Positions 54,901-64,000 of a stretch of DNA of 64,000 nt are shown in pieces. A model generated the notes under the pieces. The model saw only the letters and a program-made list of their open reading frames with translations, searched no databases and was not told the origin of the DNA. Source of the stretch: Acanthamoeba castellanii str. Neff (Eukaryota > Discosea > Longamoebia > Acanthamoebidae); the NCBI RefSeq assembly GCF_000313135.1, contig NW_004457516.1, positions 21,287-85,286 on the forward strand. The letters are read 5' to 3'. The number at the start of each line of letters is the position of its first letter. Position 1 is the first letter of the stretch. A program made the position numbers and the translations under genes.

Positions 54901-56876
54901 GCCTTTTCCGTCGGAGTGCATTCGCTGCTTCACCACGTGGCCCTGTTCGGCCGCCGCATGTGCCCGCAGGTGCGCGTCCACAAAGGCCTTCCCCCCCCCG
55001 AATGAACCTCAGCACCGTGGCACGACACTAACGCTCGTAGTACAGGCAATCGACCTGGCCCCAATGGCCCACAGGTACCAGAGGAGAAGAGAACATTGAT
55101 TACGTTTCGGTATCACGCCCTGGCACCGGTGCCTCACGCCCTGCGTGTTGTGCTTCTTCAGGCCGTTCGTGAGGCGCGATATTGTGGAGCTGGCCTCGCA
55201 TTCCGCCTCTGTCGTGCGATTGGTGATGGCCATGGGCCAGAGCGCAGACATGGAGCACCACGGCGGGCTCGCCCGACTCTACCACCTGAATGAGACCCTC
55301 AGGGTATACAACTCCCTCTTGCCTCTGGAAGAGAATGATGAGAATCTCAACTATATTGCCAACTCTTAAAACAACACCAGGGCCTGTGCGCCGGAGAACA
55401 AGCCATGCGGAGTGACTCGATCGTACGTACAGCTGTAGCTGATGCATGCGCGGCCTATCGGGTGGTACTCATCAGAAGAGACACATGTTTGTGCAGAAAC
55501 AAGTGATGCACCGTCGAGCGCTGGTTCTGTTCGCCCATTTCCACTCGCCGGAATCGCCGTTCGCGATGCTGCCGCTCGAGCTCGTGGGCCACATTGTTGG
55601 GTCCATCACCACGATGGGCTGTCCCGGATTTGATGACCACTACCTGGTTCGCGCTTCTTCGCTTCTCCTCCGCCATCACAAGTCGAACCTTCTCATTCTC
55701 TGCGATGCCAGATGCACGTGGACAGGCTGATGCGAAGCGGGACCAGCGAGTGCTTGATTGACATTGCACACGCCCTCGCGCAAAACGACTTTAGGGAGGT
55801 GGTCCGAATCACACTGGACGTCATGCCACACGTCCTCGACCGGTACATAGCACCACACTGGCCGACTTCAATTCCTCCGTTCTGATGGGTGCTGAGCGAT
55901 TCTAAATAGATATCGACGGGCTCTGGGCAAGCAAGGCACCGACGCACTCAACCGCACACTCATACGGCGCTTCTACAAGGTCCCATTGCTTTTACATTCC
56001 ATCGTTGGCGGGAGGCTCTTGTATGCAGTCTCGCCTTACGCCACTGGCTGTGGTCGTGATGATCTGCGCAGATTCAAATGTGTGCGCTGTGGCCAATATG
56101 CCCGGTCTACTGCGCCTACGCATGGACCACGCACCTCAAGGCCACTAGCACCATGCCCGACTACTGGCGCAAGTTCGTGCGCGATGTTGATGACGGCTGC
56201 GAGGATGAGGCCGAAGATGATGGAGTTTCGAGGATACGTTCAAAGCTGCGCATCGACGTGGAGATCGACGAGAAGGTGGCCGAGCAGAGTAGCTACCTCA
56301 TGTCGCTCATCGAGCGGCTCAAGGCGCTCAAGAAGCGCAAGCGTGGCGTGCCATCGAACGAGCTCGTGGCGCAAGTGACGGTGTGCCGGGGCCAGCCCGA
56401 GTGGGCCACGCCGATCGTAGCGCTCATGGAGGAGCACCTCCGGGGCGCCAGGCCCAGCGACCAGCAGCCGGCCCTGAGCAGCTACACCAAGCAGGTCGCA
56501 CTGAAGCTGCTGCTCGAGCAAGCACCGTACATGCGCCACAAGTCCGCCGAGTTTGTCCCACTACTTGAACACCTCTGGGTACTCTTCTTCCTCTTCTTCT
56601 TCAAAGCCAACGCTCACGCTTGTCACCGTACAGCGGATGACGGTGGAAAGACGGTCTGAGCAAGCTGGCGCGGGAGCGGGTGCGCTGGCGTTCGACGAGG
56701 CGCGGCTCCTCGAGCGCATGGCGCCGTTCGTCGCCAGCTCGGCAGGTCTGGCCGGCCTCCGACTGACACCGTCGGTCGATGGCAGCACCGCAACGACCGT
56801 GGCCTCTCCCGCGGCACGGCTCCTCCCCGGCCTGCCCGCCATCGAGTGGCTGCTGGCCTTCGCAACCACGGGCTGA
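51924..56876 (+). CDS. Leucyl-tRNA-synthetase-like protein 1, catalytic motifs absent
   Basis: ATG 51924 (MQTQRTPFWELLCGLEERSL). Exons follow cytosolic LeuRS in order: VDGSKAVKTSDPLFRSFVRF, FNKLKSMGKIQYESAACVYS, SLKGDGVMPTAFVAVRQEIL, VYGQTCCLVSPDAKLGLFSV, TGRDLLGAAVRCGITGQPYD, ISEYASGKLKHTLRDIRDWS, GTALPWDNRYSIDPYSEQSL with VHVFLTVAHEL, VTDEDWERIFALGP, WYPLATLSLPDKQLAFSVGV, and the C-terminal block VTVCRGQPEWATPIVALMEE ... FDEARLLERMAPFV ... LPGLPAIEWLLAF. No HIGH-type sequence occurs at the N terminus. The exon expected to hold KMSKS reads AIDLAPMAHRPFVRRDI. Editing-pocket Thr and Asp blocks are also altered. An extra exon (~55500-55625) encodes ALVLFAHFHSPESPFAMLPL followed by ELVGHI. A TAA at ~55368 lies in an intron opening at ~55302. 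TGA at 56874. Probably not an aminoacylating enzyme. Confidence 0.8.
54065..54089. repeat. Pentamer repeat (GAGCT)5
   Basis: Five tandem GAGCT units in an intron of LeuRS-like gene 1. A shorter run of the same unit lies near 49736-49750. Confidence 0.9.
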
Positions 56877-56943
56877 TGGGGCCAGCAGCCACCTTACCAC
56901 CTTCCATAATCTTCATCTTGACCTTCATCCGAACGTGGTCAGG

Positions 56944-57479
56944 TCAAGTGGTTGCATTAGTGCCAGGGTCGACGATGCCCGCCAGGGCCTCGACCCGTCG
57001 GGCCACATCGGCGATGGCACCCTCCATCGCGGCCACCCCGCCGTCGGCCTGCCTGAGCCACGCGCTCCGCTCGAGGAAGGCCATGCTGCTCTCGTGGGCG
57101 CGGCTGTAGAGGGTGGCCACCTGCTCGTCGAGCCGTCGCTGCTCGGCCGCCGTTGCCGCCCGCAGCTCCTCGGGGGTGCTGGCCTTCACCTGGCGGGCCA
57201 ACTCTCCCAGGCTCTTCTCCCCTTGTCGTCGTTCCCTTGCATCTGGTGATCGGGACATGAGAGAGCAGAGCCTGATGAGCTTAGGCCTGCACCACACGAT
57301 TGGTGGCTTGGGGGTTGGGGGGGGCTCGTACAGGCGAAGAGATCCAGAGGTGGGGCCTGCTGCGAGGGCAGGTAGACTCCAACCAAGGACTCCTGCTTCA
57401 GTGCCATGGATGCCAGGTCCTCGCCAATGTCCTCCAGAGACAGCGGCCGCCCACCTCCACCAACCTCTGCATCTCCCAT
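56944..57479 (-). CDS. Small coiled-coil protein, unrecognised
   Basis: ATG 57479 (MGDAEVGGGGRPLSLEDIGE) to TGA 56944, two exons joined by an intron of ~90 bp (57240-57330), giving about 150 residues. After an N-terminal segment (ASMALKQESLVGVYLPSQQA) the rest is a single long amphipathic helix: ERRQGEKSLGELARQVKAST, AATAAEQRRLDEQVATLYSR, GVAAMEGAIADVARRVEALA. Size and shape resemble small subunits of vesicle or lysosome-positioning complexes, but I cannot name a family. Divergent from AGXT with only 65 bp between start codons. Confidence 0.6.
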
Positions 57480-57544
57480 CTTCGTAGTTTATATTTTCCT
57501 TTTAGTTTCTGGCTTTTCTTGAACGGTGCCGGTGACCTCTGAAG

Positions 57545-59666
57545 ATGAAGAGCAGCAGGAGAGTGGGTTCGGCGCTGGCGTTGGGCGGGAGGGTACAGCG
57601 AGGACAGAGGATGGGCGCGACGGCGCTGGGTTCGCTCGGTGCGTCGAGGCGCAGCGTGCAAACCACGCCTGGCGAGACCAAGGGGGCGAAGCCGCTCCTC
57701 ATGATCCCTGGACCCATCGAGTTCAGCGAGGGCGTTCTCCAATCCATCTCCCTCCCCACCCTCAGGTGCCAACACACTTCCATCTTTCACTTTGACTTGG
57801 TTGAGCTCGGGTGGTCCTCATCATCCATTGTTCATCGTTGGTGGGGGTGTGAAGCCATGTGTCGCCCGACTTCATCGAACAGTTCGGCCAGGCCCTCGAG
57901 CAGCTGCGCTCAGTGTTCCTCACCGAGAAGGGCCAGCCCTTCGTTCTGGCCGGCTCAGGTACCATCGCCCTTCTCCCCTTGGAGGAGCTGAGCTCTTATC
58001 AACTTCACCACCTAGGTACCCTCGGGTGGGACATGGCGGCTTGCAACCTTCTTCAGAAGGGCGACAAGGCGCTCGTGGTCAACACCGGCTACTTCGGCGA
58101 CCGCTTCGGCGAGTGGTGCGCGTTTTTCCTACATCATGGCGTCGCCCACTCCCACAGTCCCTTCTCACACACTCACGCCTCTGCGTGTGCTTCCCGTTTG
58201 TCAGCCTGACGGCTTACGGTGCGGATGTGACCCATGCGCGCACAGACATAGGCAACTGCCCTTCGGTCGCCGACGTCACGCAGCTGCTCGGCCAAAGGTT
58301 GTTTTCGTTGCTCGACTTGAAGAACTTGAAGAAATGCACTTACGTGAGCTTTCATGCACCATCACCGTCACCGCACAGGGACTCGTTCAAGATGGTGACC
58401 CTGACCCACGTGGACACCTCGACGGGCGTGTTGGTCGACATCAAGTCCTTTGCGCAGGCCATTCGCAAGCACAGCCCCAACGCCATCGTGGTCGTTGACG
58501 GCGTGTGCGCCTCTGGAGGTGACGACACCCTCCCTTGATTCGTCTCCCGATATTCTATGCCCAAAACGAAGCGTGTGCACTCTCCTGCGACAGGCGAGGA
58601 GCTGCGCATGGACGAGTGGGACGTAGATGTGGTGCTGACTGCGTCGCAGAAGGCCATCGGCGTCCCGCCGGGTCTCGCGATCCTGATGGCTAGCCAGCGT
58701 GCCATGGTGCGTTTTGAAGCACACACACGCGAGCTCTTCAGCTTCTTCACACTAAGCCGTGTGTGTCGTGCGTGTGCGGTTGTGCGTGTGCGGTTGTGTC
58801 GCTGTGTCGTGCAGTCCCTGTTCAAGTCGCGTACGACTCCGGTGGCGAATTACTTCTGCGATTGGTCCAAGTGGCTTCCCATCATGGAGAGCTACGAAGG
58901 CAGGAAGCCCGCCTACTTTGCCACGCCTCCCGTCAACCTCATCCGCGGTCTGCACACCAGGCAAGCCACACTCACCCCCCCTCTCCTCCCAACCCGCACG
59001 TGGCGATCCATGTGGTCCATTCCTGTGTTGTCTCACAGTCTTCACAGCCTCTACGAGATCCTGAGCGAGGGTGAGGGCGCCATGGACAAGCGCTTCAAGG
59101 CCCACCAGACCGCTGGTAAGGCCGTCAGGGAGGCTGTCAAGGCACTGAACCTCACCGTACGATCACATCGCATCAGGAGTGGACTAATGACTGTGTCTCG
59201 TGTTTCTGACACTCTGCGGGGCGGCGTACGTGATTGATCGCAGACCGTTGCCGTCAGCGACAAGCTGGCCGCCAACACCATCACGGCGGTGCGTTTCCCG
59301 CAGGGTGTCAGCGGCCCAGCGCTCCTCCCCAAGGTCAAGGCTCACGGCGCCGAACTTGCTGGTGGGTCCCTTTTCCAACGCTTTTTCGGCTTTGCGTGTC
59401 GTGTGTCGTGTGTGCGCCCTGTGTCCCTCTTCATCGAGTAGAGACTAACGAGACACGTTGGCGCGCGCGCAGGTGGTCTGCACCAGGCGATCAAGGCCGA
59501 GTACTTCAGGATCGGCCACATGGGAGTGTCGGTCACCGATCTCAACCGCGGCCACCTCGAGCAGACCATCAGAGCCGTCGAGCAGGGTCTGGTCGAGTGC
59601 GGCTACACCGGCTTCGAGAGAGGCGCGCCTGTCAAGGCCCTCCAGCGCGTCCTCACTGCGCAGTAA
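57545..59666 (+). CDS. AGXT: Alanine-glyoxylate / serine-pyruvate aminotransferase
   Basis: PLP-dependent class V aminotransferase that detoxifies glyoxylate with alanine or serine as donor. ATG 57545. The first ~45 residues are Arg/Ser/Ala-rich without acidic residues (SSRRVGSALALGGRVQRGQR), a likely mitochondrial presequence. Enzyme blocks: LLMIPGPIEFSEGVLQSI, FVLAGSGTLGWDMAACNLLQ, ALVVNTGYFGDRFGE, VTLTHVDTSTGVLVDIKSFA, VVDGVCASGG, VDVVLTASQKAIGVPPGLAI holding the PLP Lys, YFATPPVNLIRGLHT, and FRIGHMGVSVTDLNRGHLEQ. It ends RVLTAQ with TAA at 59664; there is no SKL-type peroxisomal tail. About ten introns. The next gene starts 92 bp downstream on the same strand. Confidence 0.94.
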
Positions 59667-59758
59667 GCCAAGAGTCGACAACAAAGATCAATGGAAACAC
59701 AAAAGCCAAAATGAAAAATAAAATTTAATCAAAGAGAGATATCAATCAAAAGAACAAG

Positions 59759-60269
59759 ATGTCCACCGGGTTCGGATTCCAGGGAGCGGGGCGGTGCTAC
59801 CCCATCTGGCGAGACTTCGCCCTCTGCAAGAACGGATCGGCCAACCCCGGCGAGTGCACTCCTTTCTTCCAGGATTACATTACTTGCACCTACGGCTGGG
59901 TACCCCCCCTCGCAATTACGCTCTAATTTCCTATCACAATCCCTTGCCGCATTGGGTCCTGTTTCGCCTTTATCCATGCCCAAATCGCTAGCGAGCCATT
60001 CACTGTTAACCCCACAATTGCACCGCCAATCAATTCATTAGGCCGATCCCGAGAATGTTGAGCTGTTCAAGCGCCAAGTTGCGCTCTCGGAGGAGCAGGA
60101 GAAGTGGCAGAAGCAATACGGCAAGAAGATGGCGGCGCACGTGCGAACGTTCGAAACCGAGGCCGCGTACGAGGAGTGGAAGGAGAGCCTCGGCGCCAAA
60201 GTTGTCGAGACCCCCGCCACCATGGACGAGCTCAACGCCTTCACCAAGGAGAAGCTCAACCCCCAGTGA
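59759..60269 (+). CDS. NDUFS5: Twin CX9C protein, NDUFS5-like complex I subunit
   Basis: ATG 59759 (MSTGFGFQGAGRCYPIWRD), one intron 59901-60041 in phase 0, TGA 60267; about 122 residues. The N-terminal half has two CX9C motifs, CYPIWRDFALC and CTPFFQDYITC, separated by 9 residues, the fold imported into the intermembrane space by the Mia40 system. The order (Gly-rich start, RC-aromatic-x-x-W-x-D-F, CT...DYhTC) fits NDUFS5, the 15-kDa subunit of complex I. A helical charged tail of ~75 residues (ELFKRQVALSEEQEKWQKQY) is longer than in plant or animal NDUFS5. Another twin-CX9C complex I subunit cannot be excluded. Confidence 0.72.
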
Positions 60270-60366
60270 TGCCCTCATCATCGCCCACTTGTGTGCTATG
60301 CGTGTATGTTGAATGAAGGCTCCACTCGTTCTTGCCCAAAACATCAGCGCACACGCGCGTGTCGTG

Positions 60367-63300
60367 TCACTGCACTCGGACCACCTCCACGAGCGGGAGG
60401 CCGGGCGCGAACAGGGACTGCCCGATGGTCAGCGTAGCGCCATCGACGCCGGGCAGCACCTCGACGGCCGCCACGCCCGTCTGCCGGGCGATGAAGTGCG
60501 CCAGGCGCCGGATGAAGACCTCCTCGTCGAACGATGCCTGTCGCACGCTCGCCAGGCCGCCCTCTAGCATCACCTCCTGACCACCGAGCCAATGATTGAG
60601 TTACAATAGTACAACACAACACACCACACCACCACAACACAACACACCTTGAAGTGCGCTGTCATGGCGATGAGGTTTCGGATGTGCGGCCGCAGGACTG
60701 GGTCGGCGACCACGGCCCGGCGCACGGCCTGCGTGACGTCGCCTCTGAAGGACGCACCAGTGCCAGCGCCCGCCTCCTCCTCCTCGTTGTCGTTCATAGC
60801 TGTGGCCTCGGCCTCTTCTTCAGCACCATCGATGAAGAGTGGGGTCATGACGTCGAGGATCTGCTGCGCCCAGGGAGGCAGGCCCCGACACACGGTGATG
60901 CGGGCCACGGTGCGCCCGCCCTGGCGGCGTCGCGCCGCGATGACGGATGCGACGAGGTGCTGCAGGAAGCGCGATTGCTCGCTCACGCCGCGCGACGTCG
61001 ACGACCGCACGCGCGCCACGTCCATGAACCACAGGGTCGCCCCCTTGACGCCCAGGCTGATCCGCACCTTGGGCGGGACGAGCCCGTCATCGAGGCGGTA
61101 GCGGGGCTCAACGCTGACGTACTTGTACCACCAGCGGCTCATCTCGCGCGCGGTGGACTCGACGTCGGTCCGGTCTTGCGGGAGGAAGGGGCTGTTCTGG
61201 TCGTGGTCCGCAGTGGCGACCTCCTCCTTCCGCCTGGCGATCCACGAGCGCCACACGAGCGCGCTGAAGCCGCGGCACACGGGCAGCAGCGCGCACGCCG
61301 TTATCTGATCGTCACGAATGGATTGAGATAAGCCTTTTGGGTAGGGGCCTCCATCTCGAGCGAGCGGGTGTTGGGCGCGCGCGTGCCTTGCAGTATCGGC
61401 GTAGCAGGGCGGCGTTGCACTCGGGCCACGCCTTGGTCGGACCGGTACTGTCCAACACCAGCAGGCACCTGTCATCGTGCACTCTTTTATAGATTGAATG
61501 CAGATGGCTGGCGAGAAAGAGAGGAGGGAGGGAGGTAGGGAGAGAGGCCACGGACCGTGATAGGATGTGGGGCAGGGAGACCAGGACCAGGTGGACCACC
61601 TTCTCCAGGTCGTACGAGTGGAGGGCGCAGGCCACCGCCTTGAAGGCCTGGTTCAAGTCGTTCTTGAACTGGCGGTCCACCAGCGCCTGCGAATCACCGC
61701 CGCACCATCACCACCGGCCTAAGAGAAAAGTACAGAGAGAAGAGGGGGGTGGGCACGCAGGTTGGGTAGCGTACGAGGTAGGCGCTGTCGTGCTTTCCGC
61801 TGCGGCTGGCATCATGCAGGTGGCTCATGATGTGGCACACCAGCTCCAGCGGCAGCTGCCCAAACGCCGACTCGGGCTGGCGCAGGTGCGCCCACAGGAC
61901 CAACGCTCGTTGGCGCTTTTGTTTGAGTGGAGAGAAGAAGAAGAACAGAGAGTGGGTATACGCCAGGGGAGGGGTCTATGGGGCGGGCGTCGTCGTACGC
62001 CAAAGTCTGCGCGCATGCTGGATCGGTGGTTGTGGAACGCCTGGAATCACTCACTTGAGCTTCAAGTGCGCACGCACGCAGGCGAACACGGGCGTGGTGT
62101 GTGGAGTGGTGTGGTGTGGAGTGGTACCTGGAGGTTGGTGTTGACCCGGTGGAGATTGTGCACGGCCAGCCTGCCGCCCTGGCTCTGATAGGTACCCCTG
62201 GCGACCCGCGTCAGACGGTTCACGGACGCGCCGAACGTTCTGTCTATTCGATGTGTCCAGCCGTACTCTACCACCACTCCGGACACCCGGACGTGCTGTG
62301 TGTGGTCATAATGAGCGCACGGCCGTGTGTGATCGTGTGGTGCGTGCGTGTGTGTGTGTGTGTGTGTATGTGTGGCATGCATGTGTGCGTGTGCGGCGAC
62401 GAGGTGAAAACCGTGGGGCACATGGTAGGTCCCCAGAACGCGACGTGGCACAGGATCAGGGACCAGAGGGACTGAAGCCCGTGGGCCGAATCCGGGACCA
62501 CCAGCATGTGCATTGGGTACCTGGTAAATGGGGGACGAACCACCGCCAGCGACGCCCACCGTAATTCGCTCATCATCAGCTTCTTCTTGGGGAGCCTGTG
62601 TGTGTGCTTAGTGTGCAGTGCGTGCGGTGTGTGCGGTAATGTGCGTGCGTGTGCGATGCTGCGCGTGGGAGATGACGGAAGGGTGCAAAGTTACCACGAG
62701 CGGAAGGCCTGGCGGGCCTCGGCTAGCACGGCCCAGAGCGCGGGCTCCACGACGGACTCGTGGACAGGGGGTCTGCCCATGGGCTGGAACACGGCGTCCC
62801 AGTCCCGATCCGTCATCACCCCCTGTCGCGGCATTATCTTCACCACCGATGTCAGCGCGTGTGCGACGAGTGAGGAATGGAATGTATGGAATGGAACGTA
62901 TGGAGCGCCAACATACCTCGCAAGATGTGCGCAACAGCCAGGAATGCGTGCACCAACGCTTGCTCGCACGTGGCGCGAGCACCAGCCTCATGATATATAT
63001 CACCACAGGCCCGGGACACCAGAGCGAAGGTCAGCGCAGCGATGAGTGGACTACCCTTTTGCTAGGTGGGTGGATGGGGGGCTGCGTACTCGGGCGCCCA
63101 GGGCAGGGTGACGCCAGTGCCCGCGTATCCGGTGATGAACCACCTGTTCTGGGCGTTGAGTGCCGTGGCCAGCCGGCACTGCCAGGCCTATAACGACCCC
63201 TCCCCCAGATCAGTGTACATACGACTTGTGGGTGTGGGTGTGGTGGAATCTCAGGAATGCATGAGGCGTACGTTGTTGATGCATTCCTTGTTGCGCAGCT

Positions 63301-64000
63301 GCTCGATGACGTGCAGCGCGTCGGCCTTCCACTCCTGCGACGCCCGGCCATCGCCAGCCAGGGGGAAGTAGTAGCTGTCCATCAACGCCACGATGCAATC
63401 GTCGCCTGGCGGTGAGCCACACACATTGTGTGGTGAGATGTTACAATCGTTGACTGCTCGTTTTCATAGACAAAATTGTTGAGCGGGAGCGGAACCGGCC
63501 AAGGAGAGCACTTGCGCGTCGCAGGTGAAGTAGGAGAAGGCGTGCGGGCTGGCCAAGACCCGTTCTTTGCCGGCGCAGACCAGATCGACGATAGACCTGA
63601 GCGTAAGGATCACCCACAGGCCAACCGCCACCATCATCATGACGTCATCATCATCATCAACGTCGGTGGGTGGTGGAAGAAGATGAGGCGCGGCGAGTAC
63701 TCTGCGTGCTCAGTATCCGCGCCCTCTGCACTGATGTAGAAATAATCGGAATTGGCCTTGGGGTCGCTCTGGTAAACGTATTAGGTAGGTCACGGTGGCA
63801 GAGAGCGCAAGGAAGTAGCACGAGTGGCGAGCGTACCGGTAGCTGAACCTCGACGGACACGGTGCTCTTGAGTTGTCCCGCGATGGCGCAGCGCACCTGC
63901 AGCCCCGCCATATCGCAGCCCCTCATCTCCGCCAGCTGCAACAACTCTCCGCGCGTCTTCTTGATCGCTCGGGGCGCCGTCTTCGCGACTGTCTCGGTCT
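60367..64000 (-). CDS. Leucyl-tRNA-synthetase-like protein 2 (partial, runs off right edge)
   Basis: Inverted paralogue of the gene at 51924-56876; its N-terminal part lies beyond base 64000. Reading right to left, exons give SIVDLVCAGKERVLASPHAF (~63560), GDDCIVALMDSYYFPLAGDG (~63380), ITGYAGTGVTLPWAPEY (~63110), EQALVHAFLAVAHIL (~62960), MTDRDWDAVFQPMGRPP (~62800), RYPMHMLVVPDSAHGLQSLW (~62510), HRIDRTFGASVNRLTRVARG (~62240), LVLWAHLRQPESAFGQLPLE then LVCHIMSHL (~61880), DLNQAFKAVACALHSYDLEK, CALLPVCRGFSALVWRSWIA (~61280), and the C-terminal ARITVCRGLPPWAQQILDVM ... FDEEVFIRRLAHFIARQTGV ... APGLPLVEVVRVQ. TGA at 60367. As in copy 1, no KMSKS signature is seen where expected. Copies 1 and 2 correspond exon by exon but are clearly diverged. 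Confidence 0.77.
62338..62394. repeat. GT/GC microsatellite in LeuRS-like gene 2 intron
   Basis: GTGTGC and GT units with embedded GCATGC, in the intron following the YPMHML exon of the minus-strand gene. Confidence 0.85.

Noticed and set aside
55366..55440. Gene end of LeuRS-like protein 1 at the TAA near 55368, making a separate F-box gene downstream
   Set aside because: A GT donor just after LNETLR (~55302) matches the exon end of the paralogue, and the downstream exons complete the LeuRS C-terminal domain, so the stop is intronic.

Overview
The window is a gene-dense, GC-rich (by eye) nuclear segment from a unicellular eukaryote. Almost every gene is cut by short GT...AG introns of roughly 50-150 bp, many of them filled with CA/GT or CACACGA-type microsatellites. 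Gene content (ELP1, TSR1, COMMD2, TOM7, complex I NDUFS5, type III glutamine synthetase, DIL, BTB and ankyrin proteins), the compactness and the intron style fit a free-living amoebozoan, most likely Acanthamoeba or a close relative. That assignment is an inference; no rRNA or organelle marker is present. All intron/exon statements come from reading open frames and GT/AG sites, so spans are reliable to the first and last codons given but internal splicing is provisional.

Layout, left to right: ELP1 (+, 196-6777); arrestin-like protein (-); CNDP2-like M20 dipeptidase (-); tiny TOM7 (+); type III glutamine synthetase (-); proline-rich PX-domain protein (-); long coiled-coil protein ending in a DIL domain (+, 19871-25461); dienelactone hydrolase (-); single-exon ABCF ATPase (+); BTB-WWE-ankyrin protein (+, 29476-35671); PanB (-); TSR1 (-, 37575-42087); COMMD2 (+); Asp/Asn beta-hydroxylase-like membrane protein (-); NPPF-motif methyltransferase-like protein (+); DUF1990 protein (+); a leucine-rich-repeat/SAPS fusion (-, 47430-51747); a leucyl-tRNA-synthetase-like protein without catalytic signatures (+, 51924-56876); small coiled-coil protein (-); AGXT (+); NDUFS5-like (+); and a second, inverted LeuRS-like paralogue running off the right edge (-, 60367->64000).

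The genes are not an operon. Several act in common processes: translation and ribosome biogenesis (ELP1 in tRNA wobble modification, TSR1 in 40S maturation, ABCF on ribosomes, two degenerate LeuRS paralogues), mitochondrial function (TOM7, NDUFS5, PanB and AGXT with N termini that look like targeting sequences), and ubiquitin, phosphatase and trafficking control (BTB-WWE-ankyrin, COMMD2, LRR-SAPS, arrestin-like, PX, DIL). Neighbours are often divergent with only 65-360 bp between start codons, implying shared promoters.

The most unusual content is (i) the pair of LeuRS-derived proteins that appear to have lost the HIGH and KMSKS signatures and carry a conserved F-box-like LPLELV segment at the same place, (ii) the fusion of leucine-rich repeats to a PP6-type SAPS domain, (iii) a BTB/WWE/ankyrin combination, and (iv) a beta-hydroxylase-like protein whose metal- and cosubstrate-binding residues look replaced.
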